DNA of 64,000 nt from Bog-473 sp963717455. GTDB lineage: Bacteria > Actinomycetota > Acidimicrobiia > Acidimicrobiales > RAAP-2. Positions within the stretch are counted from its first letter, which is position 1. Each line of letters starts with the position of its first letter. Positions 16,154 to 25,199 of the stretch are shown in pieces. The notes beneath the pieces were generated by a model, which saw nothing but the letters and a program-made list of their open reading frames with translations, was not told the DNA's origin and did no database searches. The position numbers were made by a program, and so were the translations under genes. The stretch covers positions 2,542,001 to 2,606,000 of the forward strand of contig OY970336.1 in NCBI GenBank assembly GCA_963717455.1. The letters run 5' to 3'.

Positions 16154-17257
16154 GTGTCGAGTATTGCGCATCGCGGATTTATCCACGTCGGGATGGACGT
16201 TTCAAAGGACACGATCTCGGTGGCGGTGCTGCCGCCAGATCGTGACGTCGCCGAGGTCGACAAGATCTTCAACGACGAGACCTCGGTCCGGCGCCTGATC
16301 AAACGCCTCGGTCGGCCGAGCAGCCTGTGGGCCTGTTATGAGGCCGGCCCCACCGGCTATGACCTCCAGCGCCTGCTCAGCTCGCTCCGGGTCCGCTGCG
16401 ACGTGGTCGCTCCCTCCTTGGTCCCGAAGGGCTCGGGCGATCGCATCAAGACCGATCGGCGCGATGCCAAGCGCCTGGCCGGGCTGCACCGGGCGGGTCA
16501 GCTCACCCCCGTCGCCATCCCGACCCCGGCCCAAGAGGCCGTGCGCGACCTGTGCCGCACGCGCGGCGACATGGTCCAGGACCTGACGAGGGCTCGCAAC
16601 CGCCTTTCAGGTTTCCTCTTGCGTCACTCGGTCATCTGGCGCGGCGGCTCGACGTGGACGCAGGCCCACGAGCGCTGGCTGGCGACGCGCCACTTCGAGG
16701 ACCGCGCCTTGGCGTCGACCTACGCGCACTACCTCTCGACGGTGCGCCTACGCGACAGCTCGCTCGAGGCAGTCGAAGCCGACCTGCTCCCATGGTGCGA
16801 TACCGAGCCCTTCGGAGCTGCGGTCACCCGTCTCGCCGCCTACAGAGGGGTCACCCGCATCGGCGCGCTCTGCCTGGGCGCCGAGGTCTTCGACTGGCGG
16901 CGTTTCCCCCGGGCTCGGCCCTTCATGAGCTTCACCGGGCTCGTGCCCGGGGAACACTCGAGCGGGCTGAGCCAGCACCGCACCCACATCACCCGGGCCG
17001 GCAATGCGCACCTGCGCGGCCAGCTCTGCGAGGCCGCCTGGAGCTACCAGCACCGCCCGAGTGTCGGTGCGGGAATCGCTCAACGCCAAAAGGTCTGCAC
17101 CCCGGCCACGGTCGCACGATCCTGGGAGGCCCAGGTCCGCCTCACCTCTCGCTTCCGTCAGCCCGCCGCGCACAAGAACGTGCGCTCCATCGTCGCCGCC
17201 GCCGTGGCCCGTGAGCTCGCCGGGTTCTTGTGGGCCGAGATGGTGGCCGAGGACTGA
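16154..17257 (+). CDS. IS110/IS1111 family DEDD transposase
   Basis: A 367-aa protein, colinear without gaps with the copy A transposase. It keeps GMDVSKD, YEAGPTGYD, KTDRRDAKR and the C-terminal FTGLVPGEHSSG, so all expected catalytic residues are present. GTG 16154 follows AAGGAGGA. The frame is intact, so the element may still be active. Its companion non-coding region follows directly. Confidence 0.95.
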   Translation: MSSIAHRGFIHVGMDVSKDTISVAVLPPDRDVAEVDKIFNDETSVRRLIKRLGRPSSLWACYEAGPTGYDLQRLLSSLRVRCDVVAPSLVPKGSGDRIKTDRRDAKRLAGLHRAGQLTPVAIPTPAQEAVRDLCRTRGDMVQDLTRARNRLSGFLLRHSVIWRGGSTWTQAHERWLATRHFEDRALASTYAHYLSTVRLRDSSLEAVEADLLPWCDTEPFGAAVTRLAAYRGVTRIGALCLGAEVFDWRRFPRARPFMSFTGLVPGEHSSGLSQHRTHITRAGNAHLRGQLCEAAWSYQHRPSVGAGIAQRQKVCTPATVARSWEAQVRLTSRFRQPAAHKNVRSIVAAAVARELAGFLWAEMVAED

Positions 17258-17725
17258 CATGTCCGCTCTCTCGGTCAGCGCGCGATCGGCGCCGCATCTG
17301 ACCGAGTCCTCCACGACGCGCCGGAGCACCGCCGCAGCAGAGCAGATCCTCGCCGGCGTTACTCCCAGCGTCCCTCTTTGCGAGGGCGCCACGGGAGCCC
17401 CGATTCAGAGGCACCTACCTGCGAATGGCTGTCCTGCGATTCCGACTCGCGTACGTCATCGTGGCGGTTCTCCGATCCACCGCGCTCCGGCGCGTCGTCG
17501 AGCACTTCCTCGGTCACCACCCCGAGCTACGCGGGGAGTCGAGTAGCAGCCTCCACCCCGGCCTCAACACCGTTCGTCCTCGTCCTTCGGGCTGCGGGCG
17601 CTGCGTGTTGACCCCGGGGCCCCGTCGTCTGCTCATGGCAGTCAAGCGCCGCACCTCTGGTGCGTCGCGCTCAAAGCAGGTGAAAACCAGCGTGCCTGGA
17701 GACCTTGACATGCCGTTCCACATCA
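17258..17725. ncRNA. Candidate bridge RNA region of IS copy B
   Basis: CGCCGGCGTT (17351-17360) is complementary to the right target half. GCCCCGATTCA (17397-17407) contains CCCCGATTCA, identical to the ten bases directly left of the insertion (16051-16060). The intervening hairpin CCCTC (17372-17376) / GAGGG (17382-17386) differs in sequence from the hairpin at the same place in copy A but still pairs. A distal long stem (17556-17570 with 17605-17619) is also kept, with two mismatches. Strand and ends of the RNA are unknown. Confidence 0.58.
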
Positions 17726-18064
17726 TCGCCGGGTCGGTGGCCTTATGCGACCATTGAGTGTGCCCAAATCCGGCTCGACATACGAGGAGCTGATCGCTAC
17801 CAGGGGCCTCCGGCGGCTGAGGTTGCGGGCTCGGGGGTGGGCGTACCGGAGTCGAGTGCTCTGTGGTTTGGGTCGCCACCAGACAACAGTCCGTACCGCC
17901 GAGTACGCGTTGCGCAGAATCGGAGAACCGGAGGATCATCAACCTCTGAACGAGTACAACCACTGCCGATGTGGACGGCGGAGGGCCCCTCTCAAGTGAC
18001 CCCGTACGCGGGACGGTGAGACAGCTCGGGCTTTTCGGAGTCTCAGGCCCAACGGGAAGGATGG
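17726..18064. other. Intergenic region with repeat copy 8
   Basis: The gap contains the right half of the disrupted repeat directly after the insertion sequence and a further repeat AAGTGACCCCGTACGCGGGA at 17994-18013. An 84-codon frame at 17745-17999 has no ribosome-binding site and no recognisable content. Confidence 0.5.
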
Positions 18065-18346
18065 GTGACGGTCAGGGGTTGTACAGCTGTGACCTCCGCA
18101 TCGTCACCGGTGACCGTATTCTGGCGGCCAGGCTGCCCTTACTGCTGGCGGCTCCGCTTCAAGCTGAGGCGGGCTGGCGTGCGCGTGGACGAGGTGAACA
18201 TCTGGGAGGACCCGGCCGGGGCAGCCTTCGTTCGGTGGATCACGGGTGGCGATGAAACGGTTCCGACTGTCCGGATCGGGACGCAGTCACTCGTAAACCC
18301 ATCACCGCGTCGGCTCCTCGGGATGATCCGTGAGATCCACGGCTAA
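18065..18346 (+). CDS. Glutaredoxin-like protein
   Basis: A 93-aa thioredoxin-fold protein. PVTVFWRPGCPYCWRLRF carries a CPYC active site, and DETVPTVRIGTQSLVNP provides the cis-proline after the first half. This pattern fits glutaredoxin/mycoredoxin proteins that reduce mixed disulphides with mycothiol or glutathione in the cytoplasm. The GTG at 18065 is the longest start; a GTG at 18089 gives a more typical N-terminus. It is monocistronic. Confidence 0.85.
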   Translation: MTVRGCTAVTSASSPVTVFWRPGCPYCWRLRFKLRRAGVRVDEVNIWEDPAGAAFVRWITGGDETVPTVRIGTQSLVNPSPRRLLGMIREIHG

Positions 18347-18396
18347 ACGAATGAATCGCCCCGGCACCATGGGACGGCTATGGCTCGGCCCGACTT

Positions 18397-18693
18397 CTAG
18401 GGCTTTGAGCTGAGCCAAATTGCGATTCCTCCAGCAATAAGCAGGACACCTGTGACCAAAAGGCCGAGATAGATGTACCGGTAACCCTTCCATCGAGCCT
18501 CAGCCTGGAGACGCATCTTCATGTTGAACTGAGTCCAAGCTCTTCGGCCTGCCCAAAGGTCGGGAGTGTTGCCGGCGGTCTCCCCGATCTTCTTTCGTTC
18601 CCACGTGGTCAGCAGGAACAGCGGGATCCCTACGAGGCATAAGACTCCCAACACGATCAGTTGGTACGCCAGCGAATGTCCTACGGCCAGCAC
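18397..18693 (-). CDS. Two-helix membrane protein, 98 aa
   Basis: An N-terminal helix YQLIVLGVLCLVGIPLFLLT and a C-terminal helix YIYLGLLVTGVLLIAGGIAI flank a charged cytoplasmic or external loop. It ends SSKP. No family is recognised. Its clean two-helix architecture supports a real small membrane protein. Confidence 0.6.
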   Translation of the reverse strand: MLAVGHSLAYQLIVLGVLCLVGIPLFLLTTWERKKIGETAGNTPDLWAGRRAWTQFNMKMRLQAEARWKGYRYIYLGLLVTGVLLIAGGIAIWLSSKP

Positions 18694-18775
18694 TCGGCGA
18701 CTTTACCGCTGCGAAAGAACTCGGGAGGCTGCCCACTTCGGCACTGTGACTCTCTCTATTCGGAGGCCCTGTCGC

Positions 18776-19282
18776 TCAATCCTTCCGAACGGTGAGCGTC
18801 ACATTGCTCCCCACGGGCAGTTGTGAGCCAGGGGCGGGCGACTGAGACACCACGGTCCATCCGCCCTTCCCGCCAAGCTGGGCAGCCCCTAGCTTTTGGA
18901 GCGTTTCATTCAACCCAGCACGGCACAGCACAACGCCCGCCTGGAAGATGTTGTTGTTGGTTCCGGGCTGTGATGTCGTGACGGCATTTGGGACGACAGT
19001 GAGCTTTGCGGTTGGCCAGGTTGTCGTTGGAGGAGGAGAACATTCCTGGGTGGCTTCTGGTTGTGCCTGACCGCCCCATGTGCCAAACAGCGCCACCAAC
19101 CCCAGGGCGAGGAAGGCAAGGGTGCATAGAACCCGGCTAGGTAGCGAAGGCGCCCCACCTAACCATTGTGACTCAGCGGACAAGGGACGGCCAGGTATGC
19201 GACCGCCCCAGTACGCCAGGACGGTGGCGGTTATTCGCGGTTTCGTCCGCTCAGAATTCGGCATTAACGTGCACCGCCCCAT
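18776..19282 (-). CDS. Membrane-anchored PASTA domain protein
   Basis: A 168-aa protein with one transmembrane helix VLCTLAFLALGLVALFG around residues 52-68, a proline/threonine-rich linker, and a single C-terminal PASTA domain. The domain runs from VVPNAV to QSPAPGSQLPVGSNVTLTV. PASTA domains bind muropeptides or beta-lactams and usually sit on Ser/Thr kinases or penicillin-binding proteins. Here the domain stands alone, suggesting an envelope-binding accessory protein. Two cysteines (ECSPP and VLCRAG) could form a disulphide. Confidence 0.75.
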   Translation of the reverse strand: MGRCTLMPNSERTKPRITATVLAYWGGRIPGRPLSAESQWLGGAPSLPSRVLCTLAFLALGLVALFGTWGGQAQPEATQECSPPPTTTWPTAKLTVVPNAVTTSQPGTNNNIFQAGVVLCRAGLNETLQKLGAAQLGGKGGWTVVSQSPAPGSQLPVGSNVTLTVRKD

Positions 19283-19349
19283 GTCTGTGGTCAGCGCCCA
19301 ACCGTGATTAGCGAGCGCCCAGTGGACTGACCGACAAGACTGCTGGCCA

Positions 19350-20427
19350 ATGAGCCACCCGCCTGAAACTCAGTACGTGCTCCTAGGGGAGGACCGCATC
19401 GCCTACCAGGTCTTCGGCGATGGCGACGTAGACGTGGTGTGGTTTGCGGGTTCGAGCGACTGCATCGATCTTCGATGGGACTGGCCACCCTATGTCGAGT
19501 TTCTCGATTGGCTCGGCGCCAGAGCCCGGGTCATCACATTCGACGGACGAGGACACGGTGCGTCCGATCCTCCATCAGGAGAGGACCTTCCTCCCTGGGA
19601 GCGATGGGCAGACGACGCGCAAACCGTGTTGGACGAGGTCGGATCGGAAGCGGCGGTGCTCGTCGGGTTTTCCGATTCCGGGCCGGCTGCGATTCTCTAT
19701 GCGGGAACACACCCATCACGCACGTCGGGGTTGGTTCTGATCAATACCGAAGCCGGTTTTGTAGCGACACCTGACGACCCAGGCGCGATGTCGGAAAAGG
19801 ACGTGACCGCGTTGACAGAGTCCATCGTCAGCGCCTGGGGTACGGCGAGCCTGGGTGCGTACCTATTTCCCGACCTCGTGAAGCAAGATCCATCCTTCGG
19901 TCCCTGGTTCGCCAAGTCCCAGCGATTGGCGATGACACCCACCATGGCGCTTCGGGAGTTCTCCCACATCCCAGACGTGCGCGACACGCTGTCATCGGTG
20001 CGAGTACCAACCCTTGTGCTTCATCGCGAGGGGTTCGAGGCGATACCGCTCGAACGTGGGCTCTACATCGCCGAGCACATTGCGGGTGCGCGCTTCGTCC
20101 GCCTACCAGGTAGAGACGGGTGGCCATTCGGCGAGCCTGGTGGGGACGAGGTGCTGCGTCAGATTGACGGTTTCCTGAGTGGCCTCACCTCCGCTGCCGT
20201 TTCCGACCGGGCGCTCGCAGCCATCTTGTTCACGGACATCGTTGGTTCGACAGAACAGGCCTCGGCGCTCGGCGACCTCGCGTGGCGGAATCTCTTGGAG
20301 ACCCACGATGCCCTGGCCAGAACCCTTGTTGGCCAACACCAGGGACGAATCGTGAAGACGACCGGCGATGGAATCTTGGCGACCTTCGACGGTCCTGGAC
20401 GAGCCATCCGCTGCGCAAAGGCCTTAG
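19350..20427 (+). pseudogene. Alpha/beta-hydrolase + adenylate cyclase gene, 5' part
   Basis: Residues 1-275 form an alpha/beta hydrolase (VITFDGRGHGASD, nucleophile-elbow-like VLVGFSDSGPAA). A class III cyclase domain follows, with LFTDIVGST and KTTGDGILATF holding the two metal aspartates. This hydrolase-cyclase order is known from mycobacterial Rv1900c (LipJ). The native frame ends at CAKAL, where an insertion begins at 20428; frame read-through adds unrelated residues to 20525. The cyclase domain resumes at 23059. As it stands the domain lacks its C-terminal half and should be inactive. Confidence 0.88.
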
Positions 20428-22046
20428 CCTTGATCATTCGTGCGGCCCCTGGCGCCGCGGCGGCTCCAGCTCCGGGGATCGACTCTTGGCATGGGGACCG
20501 GTGCTGTGACCGCACGGGGACGTGAAGGATCCCAGTCGCCCGTTCGGTCTTGTGATGTCACGCCCTGCGGGATCGCTTCGGGGTCGGGCGCCGGGACCCG
20601 CCTCGCTATGGGAAGGCGGCGCGTAGACGCGTAAAGGCGGCGGCCAGCTCACTCGCCCAGGGCCAGGACTCGTCGAGATGCATGACGAGGTCCCGACCGC
20701 GGTGAGCGAGCACGGCGGCGACGTGCAGGACCCGGTAGCGCATGGTCTTGGGTTCAGCCTTGGCCAGTGCGCCGTCGAAACAGGTCATCTGGCTCCAGGC
20801 CAAGAGTGCGCCAGCGATCAAGGACACCGCCACCCAGGCCTGATTGGCGCAGAAGCCGTCGAAGGGCAGGTTGGCCAGCCCGCAGGCTTTCCAACAGCGC
20901 ACCCGGTCCTCGACGCGGGCATGTCCTCGGTGACGCAGCTCGAGGGCGGCGATGTCGTCGCCTGCAGTGTTGGTGATGAAGCAGGTGTGGCGCCACCCGG
21001 CGTGCGTGTCAAAGAGGGAGAGCTGGGCGCCCGGGTGCGGGCGCTCACGGCGACAGATCACCCGCATGTCGGCGGGCCAGCCCTTGACCTCGTAGAGCTC
21101 GCTCAGCTCGATGACCTCGGCGCCCTCTCGGATCCCCCCGTCGAGTTCTCCCGCCCGCACCCAGTCCTCCTCTTGGGCCAACAACAAGGCGTCACGCACA
21201 GAACCGCTGATGGGGAAGCCGATCGAGTAGTCGAAGTTGGCCTCTGAGAGGGAGGCGACGAAGCGGTGGGTGGCCCCGGCCGAGTCGGCCCGGACCAAGA
21301 TGGGGTGCATCACCAGTGCGGGGTCGTCGCCCTCTTCATGGCCGAGCGCGTACTCAGGTGGCACGGCACGGACCGTCTGTTCGAGCAGTTCGAGGTGGTC
21401 GTCGGTGTCGTTGGGGGCGGCGTTGCCCGGGCGCAGCATGGCGGCCAGGGGCTCGCCGGTCGTGTCGCACCACACCGCCAAGGGGTTGAACCCGAAGCCG
21501 TGCTTGTAGGTGGGCGCGCCGTCCTCCTTCTCCGAATGCACGTTGAGCAGCGTCGAGTCGAAGTCCCAGATGATCGGGCCGACCGGTGGCTCCGCCGCCC
21601 AGACGCGCGCACGAGCGGCGGCCAAGGCCACTGCGATGGCGCGGAGCTCGAAGACGGCCCGAAGAGATCCTCTTGTTCCTTGAGGGCGGCGATGTCGGCC
21701 AAGCAGTCCGCCCCGTCCGCGATGGCGACGCCGAGATGCGTGAGCACGACGCCCGGATCATGGGTGTGCCAAGAGATCCCGCAGTCCTCCATGGCCACCG
21801 ACATCGCCTCGGTCAACCCGGCGCGATCAGCCAGTTCGGCCAAGAGGGCGGCACCGGCGTGGGACACGAGGTTCTTGCCGTCGGGTATCACTTTGGCGCG
21901 ACGGACCGAGCGACTAGCGTGCACTTTCAAGGAGCCCTCCGGTTCTGGTTGGAATGTGTGTTCAGCGACAAACATTCTTCCAGGCGGGAGGGCTTTTTAC
22001 GTGGACGCGCCCACCGCGTGTTCAGGGGCCGCGCGAATTATCGAGG
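20428..22046 (-). mobile_element. IS1380-family insertion sequence
   Basis: The 1619-base element has imperfect terminal inverted repeats, CCTTGATCATTCGTGCGG at the left and the complement of CCTCGATAATTCGCGCGG at the right, both continuing CCCCTG. It is flanked by the four-base direct repeat TTAG (20424-20427 and 22047-22050), the duplication size typical of this family. It interrupts the cyclase domain of the hydrolase-cyclase gene. Confidence 0.85.
20606..21975 (-). pseudogene. IS1380 family transposase, frameshifted
   Basis: The N-terminal part reads from 21975 (MFVAEHTFQPEPEGSLKVHA, then LVSHAGAALLAELADRAG) to LKEQEDLFG near 21665. The remainder continues in another frame from about 21660 (VWAAEPPVGPIIWDFDSTLL) to 20606. 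The DDE-type core segments WDFDSTLLNVH, NPLAVWCDTTGEP and LVRADSAGATHRF are visible. The junction lacks the usual variable segment after LFG, so a small deletion with frame change is likely. The element is probably immobile unless supplied in trans. Confidence 0.85.
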
Positions 22047-22049
22047 TTA

Positions 22050-23054
22050 GAGGCCGCGCGAATAGGCGCCAGGCCGCGACGCTGTCAAGCATTTCTGCCT
22101 GAGAGCGCCTGACCATCCACCGGTCGTTGTGGTGGCCCCGAGATGATCGGGGTGCTTACCCAACACCAACGACGACGGGAGGTACCCCACCATCATGCGC
22201 GCGCTCGAGCCCGAAGTGTTCGATACCGTCTTTGCCGCCATAGAACCCCTGCTCCCGGTGCATGCCGAGACCCATCCGCTCGGCTGTCATCGCCCACGAG
22301 CTTTTGACCGGGACTGTTTCGAGGTGATGCTCGTCCGCCTGGCAACCGGGTGCTCGTGGGAGGACGCCGAGCGCCTCTGCGGGTGCAAGGTCTCTGACAC
22401 CACGGCCCGGGCGCGTCGAGATGAGTGGATTGAGGCCGGGGTCTTCGCGGCCATCGTCGCCGAGGCAATCCACGCCTACGACAAGATCATCGGCCTGGAC
22501 CTCTCCGAGGTGGCCGTCGACGGGAGCCTGCACAAAAGCCCTGTTGGAGGGGAGGGAACGGGCAAGAACCCGACCGACCGAGCCAAGCTCGGATGGAAGT
22601 GGTCGATCCTGACCGATCGAAACGGCATCCCCATCGGATGGGCGATCGACGGGGCCAACCGCAACGACTCGATCCTGCTCAAGCCCACGCTCGACGACGC
22701 GGCACTGCGGGGGCTGCTCGGTGACATCGAGACGATCTGGCTCGACCGGGGCTACGACTCCGACCTCACGCGCCAGCGACTGCTCCAGCGCATGATCGAC
22801 GACGCCGTCATCGCCAAGAAGCGCAAGAAGGGCGCGGCCAAGGCGAAGAACTCCCAACCCATGGGACTGCGTTGGCCGGTCGAACGCACCAACTCGTGGC
22901 TCTCGAATTTCGGGCAGCTCCGACGCAATACGGACCGCAAGGGAATCCATCGTCTCGCTCAGCTCGCCCTGGCGATCGTCTTCTTGCTCACCGCAAAGCT
23001 CATCGACTGGCGAAACCGTTGGTCACCAGGGTGTGTCCCTATCCGCTGAGCCTC
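22050..23054 (+). mobile_element. IS5-family insertion sequence
   Basis: The 1005-base element has 17-base imperfect ends, GAGGCCGCGCGAATAGG (22050-22066) and the complement of GAGGCTCAGCGGATAGG at the right, with 13 of 17 matching. It is flanked by TTA (22047-22049 and 23055-23057), the TNA-type duplication known in part of the IS5 family. It inserted into the right-hand TTAG copy left by the IS1380-type element, so it arrived second. Confidence 0.82.
22195..23049 (+). CDS. IS5 family transposase
   Basis: A 284-aa protein with the DDE Transposase_11 layout. HRPRAFDRDCFEVMLVRLATG and SWEDAERLCG form the N-terminal DNA-binding part. LSEVAVDGSLHKSP gives the first Asp, ETIWLDRGYDSDLTRQRL the second, and LRWPVERTNSWLSNF with RRNTDR the Glu region. 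A single uninterrupted frame nearly fills the element, and it looks functional. A GGGAGG lies upstream, slightly farther than usual. Confidence 0.92.
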   Translation: MRALEPEVFDTVFAAIEPLLPVHAETHPLGCHRPRAFDRDCFEVMLVRLATGCSWEDAERLCGCKVSDTTARARRDEWIEAGVFAAIVAEAIHAYDKIIGLDLSEVAVDGSLHKSPVGGEGTGKNPTDRAKLGWKWSILTDRNGIPIGWAIDGANRNDSILLKPTLDDAALRGLLGDIETIWLDRGYDSDLTRQRLLQRMIDDAVIAKKRKKGAAKAKNSQPMGLRWPVERTNSWLSNFGQLRRNTDRKGIHRLAQLALAIVFLLTAKLIDWRNRWSPGCVPIR

Positions 23055-23058
23055 TTAG

Positions 23059-23319
23059 GCGATGCTCTCAGACCCCTCGACCTGGAAATCCGAGCTGGCC
23101 TTCACACCGGAGAGGTTGAGATCCGGGAAGCAGACATCGCTGGGACTCGGGGTCCACATCGCAGCGCGCGTACTTGCTTCGGCCTTACCTGGTGAGGTGT
23201 GGGTTTCGGCTGCGGTCCCGATGCTCGTAGCCGGATCAGGGTTCGAGTTCGATGACCGGGGCGAACACGACCTCAAAGGCGTCCCGGGGCCATGGCGGCT
23301 CTACTCGGTGAGGGGCTGA
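23059..23319 (+). pseudogene. Adenylate cyclase domain, 3' part of split gene
   Basis: Directly after the TTAG junction the sequence reads GDALRPLDLEIRAGLHTGEV, which continues CAKAL of the 5' part exactly in codon phase. An extra G in the run 23142-23144 shifts the frame; the remainder reads LGVHIAARVLASALPGEVWV and ends LKGVPGPWRLYSVRG at 23319. This region would supply the C-terminal half of the catalytic domain. Thus even precise loss of both insertion sequences would leave a frameshift. Confidence 0.85.
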
Positions 23320-23685
23320 CCGACCGGAATCGCTCAGCCGTGTATCGAGGTGGACCGGGCTCGGGTGCCGTTATCGAGCGTCTCTTGGCCCATGAGGGGG
23401 TATCACAGACCATCAGCGGGCTACGTCAATCCTCGCTGCCGGTTCGGTGGGGCACTTGTTCGGCACCTTCAGCATCGGGTGCTTGCTTTCGCGAGCGGAG
23501 CACGCGCAGTCTCTGCCGGTGCGGCCTAAGGACCATCAAAATCCGGTCCCCACTCACGCGTAGGGCCGGGTATCGGTCGGACACCTACCTAGAAGCATTC
23601 GGGCTGGGTCGAAGTGACCGCCTACTTCAGACCGTCTCCGACCGCTGGCTCGAGGGCATCGTGGAGAGTCCGTGCGTCGCCCTGC
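23320..23685. other. Intergenic region
   Basis: This 366-base stretch lies between the cyclase remnant and the vapC stop. It contains the phrase TCCTCGCTGCCGG, also present at 2651-2663, but no gene, RNA or long repeat was found. Confidence 0.45.
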
Positions 23686-24075
23686 CTATGGACGTTCGAT
23701 CTGAAGAGGTGTGTGGCGACCCAAGACGTCGAAGTCGTTGTCGCAGTGGAGCAGGGTCGAAGAAGTTCGAATGGCAACAGCAGCGATGAGGCAGTCGATG
23801 AGCTTTCTCACAGTTTCCCCATGCCGGCGACACGAGCGGTATAGCGCGGCTGCGTCTTCGTAGTCGGTGGCTTCGGTGGGCAGCAAAGAGGCGCGGGCGA
23901 GCAGTCCTCGAAGGTCGTTGAGGTGTTGCTCGTCTCGTGCGCCGGCGAGCACCGCCATTCGGATGGGATGGCACGTGGCGATCTCGTCGTCCAAGAGTGC
24001 GTCGACGCGGTCGCAGACAGGGCTACCCGTATCACGGAGGAACTCGACCCACGCAGAGGTGTCGATGATGATCAC
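23686..24075 (-). CDS. vapC: VapC-type PIN domain ribonuclease toxin
   Basis: A 129-aa PIN protein. MIIIDTSAWVEFL contains the first acidic residue (Asp5), RKLIDCLIAAVAI the central one and LLHCDNDFDVL the last pair, giving the metal-binding cluster. VapC toxins cleave tRNA or rRNA and are neutralised by the adjacent VapB. The ATG overlaps the antitoxin stop as ATGA, the classic coupled arrangement. Confidence 0.92.
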   Translation of the reverse strand: MIIIDTSAWVEFLRDTGSPVCDRVDALLDDEIATCHPIRMAVLAGARDEQHLNDLRGLLARASLLPTEATDYEDAAALYRSCRRHGETVRKLIDCLIAAVAIRTSSTLLHCDNDFDVLGRHTPLQIERP

Positions 24076-24275
24076 GGGGTGCGTGCAGAGCGCATCTCCT
24101 CGAGGTCACCTTCCCAACCGGATCCGCGAAGCCGGCGGGCCTTCTCGAGGCTCAGCGGCTCTCCTGCCAGAGTCCGCAAAGCGAAGTTCACGGCCTCTCG
24201 TTTGGTGGCCAGGCGGTACCGCTGCATGACGACGTCGCAGGCCTCCTCGTCGATGTCGATGTTGGTGCGACTCAT
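24072..24275 (-). CDS. vapB: VapB-type antitoxin
   Basis: A 67-aa protein from ATG 24275. The N-terminal MSRTNIDIDEEACDVVMQRY with KREAVNFALRTLAG is the ribbon-helix-helix DNA-binding part typical of VapB. The tail GSGWEGDLEEMRSARTP is the toxin-binding segment. A TATTAT -10-like box about eight bases upstream (24283-24288, minus strand) suggests a very short leader. The pair is presumably autoregulated. A longer upstream frame has no support. Confidence 0.9.
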   Translation of the reverse strand: MSRTNIDIDEEACDVVMQRYRLATKREAVNFALRTLAGEPLSLEKARRLRGSGWEGDLEEMRSARTP

Positions 24276-24474
24276 ACACCTATAATACACCAACATTGGA
24301 GAGGAGTGCTTCGCGGGGGGCGATGCCGGCCCGGATATCCGTCTCCACAGTCCACCCTCTATGGCACAGGGATGGCACAAGCGCCCTGAATCGTGCTGAA
24401 CCGCTCCGCACTGGCATGTACTCTGACCAGGACTATTGTCCTGATGCGAACGCCGACGAACCCCGTTTTTGTAA

Positions 24475-24516
24475 CTGCAAAGCCCCGTACGGCGGTTCGA
24501 TTCCGCCCGCCGCCTC
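24475..24516 (+). repeat. tRNA-Cys 3' half (attachment-site remnant 1)
   Basis: The segment begins in a CTGCAAA anticodon loop (GCA), continues through the T arm GGCGG-TTCGATT-CCGCC and ends with the 3' acceptor strand CGCCGCC-TC. No 5' half precedes it, so it is not a functional tRNA. It shares 40 identical bases with the copy at 32108-32147. It is best explained as an att scar from integration into a tRNA-Cys gene. Confidence 0.75.
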
Positions 24517-24601
24517 TTTCTGTCTGTCCAGGTGGGAGGTGCGGATCACGATTTCACCGTGTTCCAACCCCCGCCAGATACCGCGGATATACCCCGGCTC
24601 A

Positions 24602-24715
24602 TCACGAACTGATGTGGTCCAGGGCGGACTCCTGCGCACTCTGGGCCAAACCGGTCACGTCATCGAGATAGCCGGCGATCGCCTTGCCGCGCTCCGCGGT
24701 GGCGTGCTGATCGCG
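24602..24715 (-). pseudogene. Tyrosine integrase C-terminal remnant 1
   Basis: The minus-strand frame reads DQHATAERGKAIAGYLDDV and ends about 25 codons later at a stop at 24602. It matches the C-terminal tail that follows the active-site tyrosine (the RYQHAT motif) in many actinobacterial integrases. The rest of the gene is gone. It points toward the tRNA-Cys fragment 85 bases away, the normal int-attachment geometry. Confidence 0.5.
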
Positions 24716-24734
24716 CGGGGCCGCAACGGGCCAG

Positions 24735-25122
24735 AGTTCCATGCCGTGCTGGGCAAGCAGGGCTCGGATCTCGGAATCGGCGACATCTTCCGCATCGAAG
24801 GGCGCCGGCGCCTCGAGAGCATCCCACTCGATCCGGCGTTTCGAATGCGCGTCGACGCCCAGCTGCGCCTGGTCGACGTCTTCGCGAGGAGGTCGACGCC
24901 GTCGACGCCGAGTTACGCCGGCGTCTCAAGGGCCACCAGGGCTATCACGCCATGCAGGCAATCCCTGGCGTCGGACCCGTGCTCGCGGCGACCATGGTGG
25001 CCGAGATCGGCGACGTGTCGCGATTCGCGACCTCGCGTCACCTGTGCTCGTGGGCCGGCACCCCGAAGGTGCGAGATTCCGACACCACCTCCAAGAAGGG
25101 GCGGATCACCAAGCAGGGATCC
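24735..25122 (+). pseudogene. IS110-type transposase remnant
   Basis: In two frames the text reads FRMRVDAQLRLVDVF and then LRRRLKGHQGYHAMQAIPGV followed by AEIGDVSRFATSRHLCSWAG and KKGRITKQGS. This is the Transposase_20 half of an IS110 transposase with a frame change near 24885. The N-terminal DEDD domain and the C-terminal end are missing. It is only distantly related to copies A and B. Confidence 0.75.
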
Positions 25123-25199
25123 CCCACACGTGAGCAGGATCCAGGGAACCGATCAAGGGCCCAGCGCTGTACTCTCTATGCCTTAGCCGGAGGGACCAC

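Larger units (their letters stand above)
16061..17725 (+). mobile_element. IS110-family (IS1111-like) insertion sequence, copy B
   Basis: The 1665-base element is homologous to copy A along its whole length, including both non-coding ends. The inverted repeats are TGGAACGGC (16064-16072) and GCCGTTCCA (17712-17720), and CA lies at each boundary (16059-16060 and 17724-17725). It is inserted in the sequence CCCCGATTCA / TCGCCGGG, a copy of the dispersed repeat. Divergence from copy A shows the two are independent insertions rather than a recent duplication. Confidence 0.85.

Noticed and set aside
4819..17725. Composite transposon formed by the two IS1111-like copies
   Set aside because: The copies are clearly diverged and each sits in its own repeat target, so they look like independent insertions.
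17745..17999. 84-codon frame after IS copy B
   Set aside because: No ribosome-binding site, no recognisable protein content, and it starts inside IS flank sequence.
24475..24516. Functional tRNA-Cys genes at 24475, 32107 and 37352
   Set aside because: Only the sequence from the anticodon loop onward is present; no D arm or 5' acceptor strand can be found upstream.
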